The notes below the pieces were generated by a model. It was not told the origin of the DNA, searched no databases, and saw only the letters and a program-made list of their open reading frames with translations. Positions 31,524-42,391 of a stretch of DNA of 50,169 bases are shown piece after piece (within the stretch, counting starts at the first letter, position 1; every line of letters begins with the position of its first letter). A program made the translations under genes and the position numbers. Source of the DNA: Russula earlei (Eukaryota > Basidiomycota > Agaricomycetes > Russulales > Russulaceae); assembly GCA_025769875.1 (NCBI GenBank), contig JAGFNK010000392.1:1-50169 (forward strand), in the 5' to 3' direction.

Positions 31524-32075
31524 GATCCTATGAGTAGAAATGTACCAATTGATATACAAGTATGTGGATAGTATGCAACAAGGTCACATGATCAGTTACC
31601 CACACCCACCCATACAAAAGTCACCAGACATTCTATCTTGAACAGTTTCATCTATTTTTTGCACTCCAATTCAACCTCCCTCAGATTCTCCCATCTGAAA
31701 TAGAACGTCTGGAACTGAGACTACCAAAGTGCATTTTCAGGTGCATCAGGACAGAACACATTGAGTATTTAAAAGCTTGACTGTTTACAACTAATAAGGG
31801 TTCTATTCACAATTAGAATGGATTACCATTATTAAAGAAAGGATATTGAAGTAAATTATATGAATGTACAGAATTATTGTGTAAATGGTATGCTCTGTGA
31901 GGTGCAGGGAATGAATGAGGGTGTAGCATGCCAGGTTGGGGCACGTGGAGTCTGTGGGGCTTGATCCAAGGGCAGGTATGTGCTGAAGGGAGCAGGGAGC
32001 AAGCAAGGTCATGCCCAGGATGCAATGTGCACATGTGAGAGAGAGAGAGTGTGTGTGTGTCTTCTTGAAGGAGAA
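31524..32075. other. Upstream region of helicase, no gene seen
   Basis: No recognisable coding sequence. It would contain the helicase promoter. A GA/GT-rich microsatellite sits at 32037-32061. Confidence 0.4.
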
Positions 32076-32614
32076 TGTTAAGATTCTCTTGTTCTCCAAC
32101 TGTCATCTGTTTTGCTGACTCATCTGTGATTACTCATATGTCTGGCTTAGTCGATCTGCTTACTGATCTTGATCATGATTCGCTTACTGATCGCTTACTG
32201 ATCGATGACTGATTGCTTACTGATGCATGACTGATACTAGGAAAGAATGACTCCCGTGTGAGTCATTTCTAATATTCCTGAATTGCGCCTTATGTATTTG
32301 GATACTACTGGTTCTCAGCTATGTGCACCCCGAGTTTCGTACGAATCGGATCAGTAGTTATCGAGATATCGTATAAATAGTCTGTGGTACCAAGAAGTCG
32401 AGCCTTACGCTCGACTTACTCTCTCAACAAGACAATCATCTTGTCTACAGATCTAAACAAAATTATAGTGCAGACTCTAACTGAAAGAGGTCCCTCTCTT
32501 TTCTACATTCAATCTTCCTGAGATAATATCAAAGGGTTCGAAGTCTAGTGCTTGAACTATATCAAGCAACTCTTTCACTAAAGAGTCGGTACTAAGATCT
32601 CACGGATCTTAACA
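32076..32614 (+). mobile_element. Solo LTR, family E
   Basis: 539 bases from TGTTAAGATTCTC to GATCTTAACA, with perfect GAGAA duplications (32071-32075 and 32615-32619). GCTTACTGAT motifs repeat in U3 (32158-32225). The superfamily cannot be decided from an LTR alone. Confidence 0.94.
32372..32417 (+). promoter_or_regulatory. LTR E TATA box and start-site inverted repeat
   Basis: TATAAATA (32372-32379) is followed by a perfect 9-base inverted repeat AAGTCGAGC/GCTCGACTT (32395-32403 and 32409-32417) with a 5-base loop. The base 35 after the TATA start is 32407, just before the right arm. Confidence 0.6.
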
Positions 32615-34070
32615 GAGAAGAGTGAGAGCTTGAGGGAGTCAATGTGTTCTTAGCCACATGAGAGGGTCAATGTGAATACCAGAAAACTGATCCCATTCAC
32701 TGAGCTGCTCAGCTATAGCTACCAGACAAGATAGTAGCTACTGATACTTAAATACAAAAATGCTACTCCTCTGACTGCAAGTTGAGAGTGCAAGGCAGTG
32801 CAGCGATGACAAAGGGATGAGACACTATGGGCAGCAAGCCCTTGGATTGAGTGGCAATGACATCTGTGCATGGGTCATCCACATCCATATGTATGCACAT
32901 GGTGGGGGCAAGGATGAGGTGAGTGATGTTGACAGTGATCATCTTGAGCCATTGTCACAGTTCCTGGGTGTAGAATGAGGAATGCAAGGGGATGACGTTG
33001 AATGGAGAGTGTGGGAGAGAAGGAGAAGGAAAGGGAAGGAGGATAGGAAGGAGGATGTGTGGGCAAGGGACAAGAGGAGAGGGAGATGAAAAACAAAGGG
33101 AAAGGAAGACACATGGGCAAGGGATGTGCAGGAAGTGGGGGGAAGTACAGGTCATGTGAGTTTCCCTGTCAGTGGGCTCACATGCCTTACAAGGGGCAGA
33201 CAGTGGGGTGGAATGATGGGAAGATGTGGAGGGGCTGTGGAGAGTTGTGAAGTTGACATGAGAGTTGGGGATTGATGGTTGAGACACTGCCTCCCCATTC
33301 ACCAACTTTCATTTCATTTCAATTTCAATGTTGATCAAATTTGCCCAAAATAGCACACTTGTCAGCACTTAAATTACATTGGTGAAATGTATAGTGGGCC
33401 AGAAAACCACAAACTGCTCTATGATCATGGTAAAATTACTCTCAGTCCATAGGAAATATATATTGCTGATATGAGAAAAAAAATGGGAAGGATCAGTTCA
33501 CTCCTTGTATCTCAATGTTAAAAATATGTGATTCACTCCTCATAATGTAGCTTCTGCTGACCTTTACCTCAACCAAAAATCAGGAAAAATTTGTAGGAAT
33601 GTTCCTAGTACTTATAACCTCTCAGATAATCAATTTGAAGAAGATCAGAGATGTTTTGGGGCTTATAAAAGGTTATCAGTATGGTGGTGAAACACTAGTA
33701 CCTGTGGTGAAACACTCAGTAAGCAATAGTACTGGCCATGGATGATACATGTTTGCTACCTCAAGTTGTATAACCTCTTTCAAGGTGCAATGCCTGGCTT
33801 CCTCTACAATGCAGTATTTCAGAGGAGGTTTGATGGCAAGTGTTACACGTGTCAGTCAGTATCAACTTTGTGAGGCCTGATCACCTCACCCAATTTTGTG
33901 CTCAATATGACATTCTGACCCACATGAGTTTTGTTGTGCCAGGAATATGCATGTCCAGAAAATGCTTGAATGGATGATTTCAAAGTGGCACAGAGAGTTC
34001 TTGCCTGTGAGAAGTGCGGATTGAGGCTTCAAAGTTGCCTCTCTGTTGAAATTGCAAACCCAACCTACTG
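32615..34070. other. Long stretch without a recognised gene
   Basis: Only short open frames without known motifs. A purine-rich part (33000-33250) gives low-complexity translations. A CAGTAAGCAATAG phrase at about 33717 resembles the LTR E U3 repeats. I can support no gene here. Confidence 0.4.
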
Positions 34071-34167
34071 CATCAGGAAAAAATGCTATTGCTACAAGCA
34101 CTATGTAGCACTGTATAGCCCATATAGTGCTACATAGTGCTTGTAGTAATAACATTTTTTCCTGATG
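34071..34167. repeat. 97-base near-perfect palindrome
   Basis: CATCAGGAAAAAATG at the left pairs with CATTTTTTCCTGATG at the right, and the arms continue through CTACAAGCACTATGTAGCACT to a centre near 34119. It could extrude as a long hairpin and may be a tiny foldback MITE. No clear target duplication was seen. Confidence 0.8.
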
Positions 34168-34385
34168 TGCACACTCAGGTAGTCACCATTATTGTCAGTT
34201 TCCGACATGAGAATTCTGACCAAGAGTTCAGATCTGCACCACTCAAAATGAAACACTGTTGCCACCTGTGAGAGAGCTATGAGAACATAACTGGAAACCG
34301 CAAGTTGGTGACAAGGACAGTGATTGTATGTGCAGCTGGCTGGACAATGGACAACTAGGGTTGTGCCCAGCCCAGCTTCAGGCCG
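34168..34385. other. Flank of gypsy B, possible end of an unidentified DNA element
   Basis: TAGGGTTGTGCCCAGCCC near 34357 looks like a hAT-type end. The sequence beyond gypsy B (44242-44345) is rich in GGCCAAGCC-type motifs, as in hAT subterminal regions. No opposite end was found, so this is only a suggestion. Confidence 0.25.
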
Positions 34386-35268
34386 TGTTACACCATTTTC
34401 CTTTTACGTTTACCTCTTACCTCTTGCTATGGACTGCTTGCTTTCGTACGTCCCTTTGCTTACTAGTCTTGTGATCTCTTATGTCTTGTGATCCCTTCTG
34501 TGTTATCATGTGATCCATACACGTCCAGGTAACACTGGATTGCTGTTACTTTCCCTTTGTTTGGTTCTCTTTCCATTTATATTCACTTCTTAGTTTCGAC
34601 TGTGCAATGCTGCACACTTACTGTGCAGCACAGTTACTTGGTTCTGACTCATTCATGGACCCATTTCTATGACTCCTACTTATTATGACTCCTACTATAC
34701 TAGTAGCACAGTCAAAGCGCAGCTATTGCTGCGCTTCTCCTGTATATATAAGCTCAGTACTTTGTGACCAAAGCCCTAAGCTTGGTCTCTTGTAGAATTC
34801 CAACCTACTCTTGTCCAACATATTCTCCTGCAACCCACTTCACTCTCACAAACTTAAACCACAACCACCTCTCCATTTCATCAACTCCCAACACACCATC
34901 CACCATCTACTCTTCGCTTTTCCCTTCCTTCCCTAAGAGTCTCTCTTCACTCCCCTGAGAAGAGCTCTCCTCCTTTAAGACCTACCTTCCTCTACTCTCT
35001 CTGCATTGTTCAAGGTCCCCGATGGACTTGAATGCATATAGCTAGTGGAACCAGCCCTAGTCTATCCCATTACAAACTTACCCTAGCTTCTCAACAAACT
35101 GAGTCGTACTAGGAAGGGTCTATTGGCCATAACCTGTTTAGCATAAAACACTTTGACCGCTGCAGGGATCCTTACTCATTATACACGGGAACCAGCCCAT
35201 TTCTTGAACACCTCTCTATCATCGACTTGCTTTCCGCTTGTGAACTGACACGGCTAGTTACCGTGACA
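34386..35268 (+). repeat. Gypsy B 5' LTR (family B)
   Basis: 883 bases, TGTTACACC to TTACCGTGACA. TATATATAAG is at 34743-34752, and the imperfect inverted repeat GACCAAAGC/GCTTGGTC at 34766-34774 and 34780-34787. Confidence 0.94.
34777..34788 (+). promoter_or_regulatory. Predicted RNA 5' end acting as self-primer (B)
   Basis: TAAGCTTGGTCT starts 34 bases after the TATA start and is the exact reverse complement of 35271-35282. It differs from the gypsy A primer by one base (G for T), and the primer site of each element carries the matching change. Confidence 0.75.
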
Positions 35269-35270
35269 TC

Positions 35271-35282
35271 AGACCAAGCTTA
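35271..35282 (+). promoter_or_regulatory. Self-priming primer-binding site (B)
   Basis: AGACCAAGCTTA, two bases after the 5' LTR, is complementary over 12 bases to 34777-34788. The spacing is identical to gypsy A. Confidence 0.75.
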
Positions 35283-35292
35283 ACGTTTCACC

Positions 35293-37099
35293 ATGGCTTC
35301 TACCTTGAATACTCTTGCTATCCCCGAACCCTCTATCGAACCAGCTTCCTCATCTAACCCTCTTCAACACCGAACCGTCACTCGACGTAATCAAGACAAC
35401 CTACCTGAACGAATCACTGGTAAAGCCTTTTGGCACCCCACTGAACCCAAAGTAGGATATTACCTCCACATCGAAAACCTTTACCACCCTATTGAATTTA
35501 TCAATGGACGTTGGTATAAACTTGATAGACGAGAAGTCGGACTTCACCTTGAATATACCACTCACGAAGGCCTTGTTCTTGACAACGAAGAACACGGTTT
35601 AGGAACTTGGGATCAATCAGACCCCCAGTACCAACTCTTTCAATATCAACCTTCACCCTCTCTTGGAAGACATCGTTTATCTTCAGCAGAAGAATCCAAA
35701 CGACCTTCCTCTTGACCTTGAACCAGACAACCTTCACCAAGGTTATCTCCTATACATCTAGCTGTAGAAGCCATGCCAGCACCTGAACCACTTCCTGTAC
35801 CACAAAGGATCTTTGGTATCGCTCGCGTACCCACTCCTAGACCTCCTACTCCCCCCTACTCCACCTTCACCTCCTACTCCACCTCCTCCAGCTATGGCTG
35901 CCATAGTCCCAATCCCTTCTAATGGAGCAGTTAGGGGAAACCAACCATCTATCTTTGATGGAGACCACTCCCAATCCTCCAAATTTATGAGAGAGTTTGC
36001 CATCTTTCGCAATATGAATGATGAAAACTCCCTCTTCAACAATCCTTATAGACGAGTTAACGCTTGTCTATCCTTTATAAGAGGCCCTAATGTGGACCAT
36101 TGGGTTGACACTCAACTGGAAACAGTTAATAATAGTGTCAACACTCTTGGAGTACTCAGGACCAACGAAGCTCTATGGAACAACTTTAGAAATGTGTTTA
36201 ATAATGCCTTCACTGACACTAATAAAAGGCAAAATGCATTCAATAAACTAGCTGTTCTAAGGCAACAAGGACCTGACCTGGACTCTTATATTGCCACCTT
36301 TACCAACCTTGCTAATGATGCAGGATATGACCTAAACGCAAATGGAACTCTAGACTATTTTGCTAGAGGTCTTAGTAGGCCACTCCTCAATAACATCCTA
36401 ACAAGGGAAAATCTACCAACCAACTTCACGGAATGGACTGAAGTGGCTAGAAAGGAACACAACAAATACGCTGTTAGACAAAGCTACATGGGAGATATAT
36501 GCAACATCGCGCGTAATCCTCAACGCTTCCTTAACTTCCGCCCTACCAACACTACATTTCGCCCTCCTCCTGGACCACCTCCTAGGGCCAATCCTACTTT
36601 TGTACCAAGGAACCCTACTGGTCAATTTATTCCTAGGGGCAACAATCAAGTTGTTCCAATGGATGTTGACCACGCTAGAGTGGCCACCATGGAACAAGAG
36701 AAGAAACAACATCAAGTCGAAGGATGTTGCTTCTTTTGCTCTAAACAAGGACATGTTGCACGCAACTGTCCTAACAAGTTGACCACCTTCAAATCAGTTC
36801 CTATGAAAACACGTCTGGTTGAAGTTATAGAACCAGATGAATACCAGGAATTGTATTACCCTGAAGAACAGGTCGACACCTATGTTCATTTAGCTCAAAC
36901 TGACGAGCAACCAACCAAATATTATCAGGAAAATCCTCCTGGTGATCAACCAGTCCAACAACCTACTCAACAGGAGACACAAAATGAAGGACCGTCTCCT
37001 GAGGAAATTGCGGCTATAATGTCTGGATATTCCAAAGAACAACGTTGCTCATGGGCTACTGCCATGGTCAATAACGGCGTGGATTTTCCCCCAGCTTGA
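35293..37099 (+). pseudogene. Gypsy B gag
   Basis: The first ATG (35293, context CACCATGG) opens MASTLNTLAIPEPSIEP. Frameshifts near 35620 and 35850 separate this N-terminal domain from the long capsid-nucleocapsid frame (about 35860-37099). That frame has FDGDHSQSSKFMREFAIF, LDSYIATFTNLANDAGYDL, a Pro/Arg-rich linker and the CCHC knuckle CCFFCSKQGHVARNC (near 36730). Gag ends with TGA at 37097, overlapping pol in the +1 frame. Confidence 0.87.
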
Positions 37100-39404
37100 A
37101 TTACCTGGCCTTAATTCGAGCTGTCTTCCTAGTGATGTATTTGTAGCAAGACTCAATTCAATCAAAGTTCCTGTTCAAATATGCACTAGTGGACAAAGGG
37201 CCAATCTCGTTGCTCTACTTGATAGTGGAGCAACCGACAATTTCATCCACAAGAATATCATCACTCGCTATATACTCCCAGTTACCACTCTACAAAAGCC
37301 AAAAGTCATGCGCAATGTAGATGGTACTCACAACAAAGCTGGAACTGTCACCGAAGCAGTCAACCTTTACATTTGATTTAAAGGACAAGAACATCGAATG
37401 CACTTCTATATCGCTGAAATATCAACCAATGACATGCTTCTTGGCTTCCCATTCCTCCATGCTACCAACCCTGCTGTTGACTGGACCAAAGGAACCCTAG
37501 AGGATACTGTTGTAGCCTCCACTTGGGATGCCGACAAATGGATCAAGCGGCTTCCTATACCCCCACACTTTGATCCTACTCCAATCAGGGTAGCAAAGAT
37601 TAGCACTTCTACCCAATTAGCTGCACAAGCAGCTGATCAAGACAAGAAGGACTGGAAGGATTTAGTTCCTCCTGACTATCATCACTTTGAAAGGCTCTTT
37701 TCTGAAGAAGCCTCTCATCATTTTCCTACTTCCAAACCTTGGGATCATGCCATAGACCTAATCCCTGACACTCCATCTACGCTCAATTGCAAGATCTACC
37801 CCCTTGCACCAATGGAACAACAGGCCCAAGATGAATTTCTAAAGGGACATTTGGAAAAAGGATACATACTTCCTTCAAAGTCACCATATGCCTCTCCTTG
37901 CTTCTTTGTAGGCAAGAAAGATGGTAAACGATGCTACGTCCAAGACTATAGATGTCTTAATGCAATCACTGTTTAAAACAAAACCCCCCTTCCTCTCATT
38001 CCCGAAATCATCACTCACTTAGGAAGTAAACAATACTTCACTAAGTTTGACGTATGATGGGGTTATAACAACATACGCATTAAAGATGGTGATCAATGGA
38101 AGGCAGCCTTCAAAACAAACAAGGGCTTATTTGAACCTATGGTGATGACCTTTGGTCTCACTAACGCCCCTGCCACCTTCCAATCTATGGTCAATGATAT
38201 CTTCAGAGAAGAACTCAATCATCATGATATGGAGTTCCACATCTACATGGACGACGGCATCATCGCCACAAAAGCATCTAAAGGATGGGAGTATCACAAA
38301 GATCTTGTTACTCACATCTTTAAGAAGCTTCAAGATAATGACCTTTTTCTTAAACCCGAGAAATGTCAATTCCACAAAGAAGAAATTGACTATCTTGGTG
38401 TCATTATTGGCAAAGGAATGATCAAGATGGACCCAATCAAAGTCAAGGGAATTCATGATTGGAAAGCCCCTACCAATCTACATGAGCTATGCTCTTTCCT
38501 TGGATTTGGGAATTACTATTGCAACTTTATTCCAAAATATTCAGATATTGTTCAACCTCTAGTCTGGCTCACAAAGAAGAACAAACCTTGGGTCTGGGAT
38601 AACTACACAGAATCATCATTCAATATTCTCAAGAACATCTTTACCCACTACCCTGTTCTTCGTAACCCAGACTTCAACAAACCTTTCATTGTGGATGCCG
38701 ACGCCTCTTCTTTCGCTCTGGGAGCCACTATATCTCAGCAATTTGAAGATGGTATCCATCCTCTGGTATATTTTTCAAGATCCCTATTACAGCAGAAAGG
38801 AACTACAATATCCATGACAGAGAACTACTTGCTATAGTATCTGTCCTTAAAGAATATCGACACTGGCTACTTGGGGCACATCATGAAGTAACTATTCACA
38901 CAGATCATGCCAATTTGGCCTACTTCCGCAAACCCCAGGACCTTTCACCACGTCAAGCAAGGTGGATGGCCCTCCTCCAGGAATACAACTTCAAGTTAAT
39001 GACTATCCCTGGAAAGTCTAACACTGTTGCCGATATTCTATCACGACGACCTGATCACAAAGGAGAAAACATCCATAACAAAGCAATCACACTCCTACCT
39101 GATCATGTCTTCAATGAGCACTTGCAGATGGCAAATATCCCTGAAGCTCGTGCTCCTACCCTTAACTGTACCTTTGGCGATAACCAGGAGGCTTTTGCAC
39201 GCAAAGCTTACTCACACAAGGCACTCCCCTTACGTACTTACCTACCTGATGATCCTGTTTTATGATGGGAAGTCTTGAAGGAAGTCCATGATTCCCCAGT
39301 GGGAGGACACCCTGGCATCGCTAACACTTGGGATCTTATAAGAAGGAAATATGAAGGACCTAGACTCCGTCTATTTGTGGAAGAATACGTCAAGGGATGT
39401 GCTA
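37018..39404 (+). pseudogene. Gypsy B pol part 1: protease, RT, RNase H, integrase N-terminus
   Basis: Protease ALLDSGATDNFI (near 37215) and MLLGFPFLHATNPAVDW. RT has PYASPCFFVGKKDGK, MTFGLTNAPATFQSM and IYMDDGIIATK (YMDD at 38244-38255). RNase H has FIVDADASSFALGATIS; a frameshift near 38795 precedes NYNIHDRELLAIVSV and TDHANLAYFRKPQDL. The integrase finger begins VHDSPVGGHPGIANTW and VKGCA, where the solo LTR C inserted. Stops: TGA at 37374, 38055 (FDV-x-WGYNN, normally Arg) and 39263, and TAA at 37974. Confidence 0.88.
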
Positions 39405-39897
39405 TGTCACAAGTACCGGTTCTTCGGACCAGACCGGCAACCGGACAAGCCTACCCGGACAGACCTCACCATTCTTGCATGTTCTCTTGACTCACTAGCC
39501 TCACATGTACCACCACTTTCCAGCGTGTTCTAGTCTCGATTGCCTCACTACTACTTCATGTCTACTATTTGATATAGGGCATACTATCTATAAAAACCTG
39601 TCTGTAGAGGAGAGCAAGCCCTAAGCTTGTTCTCCTGTGAAATATCACTGGATTTCGAACTTCAGGACTTGTAGGCTTGCAAGACATCAAGCAACTTATC
39701 CGAAACCTTTCCCACTCATAAGCCTTCTCAATGGGAAGACTTATTCGTGATCTTCCTCTTCCGCGGAACATATTTGCCTTGGCAATATTGTCTCTGAGAT
39801 CCCCAAAATCTGCGAAGACTTAGTGTCTCGCTCAACTCTCTGCATTCGTCTCGCGCATGAACCAATTTGTCAGTGACACCGCCCCCAGTCAGTGACA
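39405..39897 (+). mobile_element. Solo LTR, family C
   Basis: 493 bases, TGTCACAAGTACC to CAGTGACA, with perfect TGCTA duplications (39400-39404 and 39898-39902). It shows the gypsy A family was active after gypsy B landed. It keeps TAAGCTTGTTCT (39622-39633), the same predicted RNA start as gypsy A. Confidence 0.95.
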
Positions 39898-41024
39898 TGC
39901 TAAGTGTCAAGAATCTAAAGCCATCACCACCCTGAAACATGCGCCACTCCAACCATTTGATACAAATGTGTCAGCTGGCCCCTTCCAATATGTTTCAATG
40001 GACCTTATCACAGATCTTCCAAAGTCCGGATCATATGATTCCATTCTTACTATTGTCAATCAAGGTTGTTCAAAGGCCGCTAAGTTTATCCCCTGCAATA
40101 AAACCATAGATGGTCTGGGTGTCGCCATCAAGTACCTGGCTAATCTATTTCCATGGTTCGGAATTCCCAAGAGAATTATCTCTGACATGGACCCCCGTTT
40201 CAAAGGGAACTTCGCCAGGGCCATCTGTAAAGCCACAGGGATCAAACAAAATTTGAGCACCACCTTTCACCCATGCATGGATGGACAAACCAAGCGGATG
40301 AACCTCTGGATAGAAACTTATCTAAGGGAATTTGTAAATGGACAGCAAAATGATTGGCACACATTACTTCCTATTGCTGAGTTTGCTCACAATACTTGGC
40401 GACATGAAGGCACCAGGCACACACCACACGAACTTCTTCTTGGTTTCAATCCCACTGCCAAATGGACAACAATGGACATATCCGTTCCTGAGGCTGAAAC
40501 ATGTCTCAAAATTATGGAACAGGTATGATCCAGGGCGCAGGAGGAACTTCTGAAACATATCAAACCATCAGAAGAACCAAGGAAGCTCGAAAGAAAGACA
40601 ACTTGTGTGGCTGGATGGACGTAATCTGGTGGTCAAGGCCCCATCAAAGAAGCTTGCCCCTCGGTGTTATGGACCATTTGAGGTAATACAACAAATCACA
40701 CCAGTGGCATATCGCATCAAATTTCCCCCATCAATGAAAATCCACAATGTGTTTCATGTGGATCTTCTCATGCCATTCACTGAAACAGGGGCATACAGCA
40801 AAGCTTTCACCCGACCACCACCTGACATTGTACAAGGAGAAGAAGAATATGAAATTGCTGCTATCATCGGAGACAGGAAGTACCGAGGCAGGACACAATA
40901 CCTTGTTCATTGGGAAGGATACCCGGTTTCGGAGCGCTCATGGGTCAATTCTGCTGACCTTCACGCTCCAGCTCTACTCAAAGAATACTTGAACTCAAAG
41001 ACAAATTCCCCTGTGCGTGGATGA
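39898..41024 (+). pseudogene. Gypsy B integrase core and chromodomain
   Basis: After the LTR the finger continues KCQESKAITT. The core has Asp in VSMDLITDLP and Asp in IISDMDPRF, but the catalytic Glu is Lys (DGQTKRMN, near 40290), explained by ACCGAG to ACCAAG. A frameshift near 40525-40600 leads to RCYGPFEVIQQITPVAYRIK, then PPSMKIHNVFHVDLL and the chromodomain EYEIAAIIGDRKYRG, TQYLVHWEGYPVSERSWV. It ends in TGA at 41022. Confidence 0.87.
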
Positions 41025-41174
41025 GCTCATGTATAAAAACCCTCCTCCAGAACTCAAGACAGCAGAGCATCTTCTACAACTTGCTTGCCATCTCATCCAC
41101 TCTACCTACCAAACTACTTCTTCACCTTCTCCATCTTCCTCACCTTCAAACTCAACCTCCTCTCATATCTGCCA

Positions 41175-42371
41175 ATGTCTCAATCCCCAGTTTATATTCC
41201 ATCCTCGCCTGTCCCAACCTACTCATCCCCTGCCTACTGTCCCTTGTCCCCAGTCCCCACTTGTGCCTCCCCCATTCTCACCTACCCTTCCCCCACTCTA
41301 TCCTATGCCAACAACGTCGCCATCACCTCCCCCACTCCCCGACTGGCAAGAAGGTCTTTACCCTTCAAGAACCCTCCTGCCTACGAGTGCGATGAGGACA
41401 ATGACAACGCCGTCGCCTGAGTCTGTCTCTCCCCTCTTTCACCATCCGTCTCCCTCTCCTCAACCCTTCTTGGATCTGAGTGCAACGCCCTGGGACTTGA
41501 CCTTTTCCCAGCACACACTCCATCCCCATTCTCCCTTGCCAAGCAGTTTGAGGCTGCTAAATTCTTCGACGCCCCTCACCTACCACAACCCAGCCCTGAC
41601 TGGATCCCCTCCTCTGACTACCCCCTCATTGACTTTACCGTCCCAGAGTACCCAGGAGGAACCGGCTACAGGGCCAACTGGTTTCTTATCGAGCTGGAGG
41701 CCCGACCACAACCCCTCATCCATGCTACCCTTGGCAAGGGAGCCCCCATCTTCTCTCATGTACTCACACCCATCCCCGCTGCCTGGCCCATCACTGTACC
41801 AAACGAAGAGCAGTGGGACATGCTCCTCGCTAACCAGCCTTACACAGACTTTGTCACTAGGGCCATCAAGGACGACAACGACCCCTCCCTTACAGCAGGG
41901 GTCAAGTCTTACAGGTTCAGGACATCGGAAATACTCAAGAGGAGACAAACTATATGCCTCCTCTTCACACAAATCCTCAAGCACCAAGGCCACCTCAAGG
42001 AGGTCAAACAAACCCTTGCCGCTGCCAATTCTCTCAATAGGGTTACCCTTAACCTCCGATGGCAAGACCGCTCCGAGGAAGAAGAAGGTGATAGTCGCTT
42101 ACAGGAACTTATGTGACTCAATTCGTCTTCCTCCGCCGACTCCTTCTGACCTGCTGACTCATCCTTCACCTCCAACGAGTTGAGACCTCCCAGATCTACC
42201 TTCATCTCCACCAGTCACCCCAGAAAAACCTGCTTTCATTGCGGTGAACTGGGGCACATACGACCAGTCTGTCCCCACAGACCAGATCATGCAACAAAAA
42301 GGGTACGATCTTCGAAGTCGGACCAACCTTGGAGAAAAGTAGGTTGGCCTTATCATCATTCTCACTTCTAG
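41175..42371 (+). pseudogene. Gypsy B ORF3: zinc-knuckle protein downstream of pol
   Basis: One frame of 398 codons starts at ATG 41175, 150 bases after pol. A Pro/Ser-rich N-terminus (MSQSPVYIPSSPVPTYSS) leads to a mixed helical middle (EEQWDMLLANQPYTDFVTRA, then SEILKRRQTICLLFTQILKH) and a C-terminal CCHC knuckle CFHCGELGHIRPVC with a basic tail. Three internal stops (41418, 42114, 42147) are all TGA. Position, length and layout match gypsy A ORF3, though direct similarity is weak by eye. A longer frame at 41017-42183 is a Pro/Ser-rich shadow. Confidence 0.75.
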
Positions 42372-42379
42372 GGGCCTTG

Positions 42380-42391
42380 ATGGGGGGGTGA
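42380..42391 (+). promoter_or_regulatory. Polypurine tract of gypsy B
   Basis: ATGGGGGGGTGA ends at the 3' LTR start and has the same GGTGA-TGT junction as gypsy A. Confidence 0.8.

Noticed and set aside
33000..33305. Possible secreted or membrane protein frames on the minus strand
   Set aside because: They come from a purine-rich low-complexity stretch and have no recognisable domain or gene context.
41017..42183. 388-residue Pro/Ser-rich frame over gypsy B ORF3
   Set aside because: It ends before the zinc knuckle, its composition is that of a shadow frame, and the other frame has the knuckle and only TGA interruptions.
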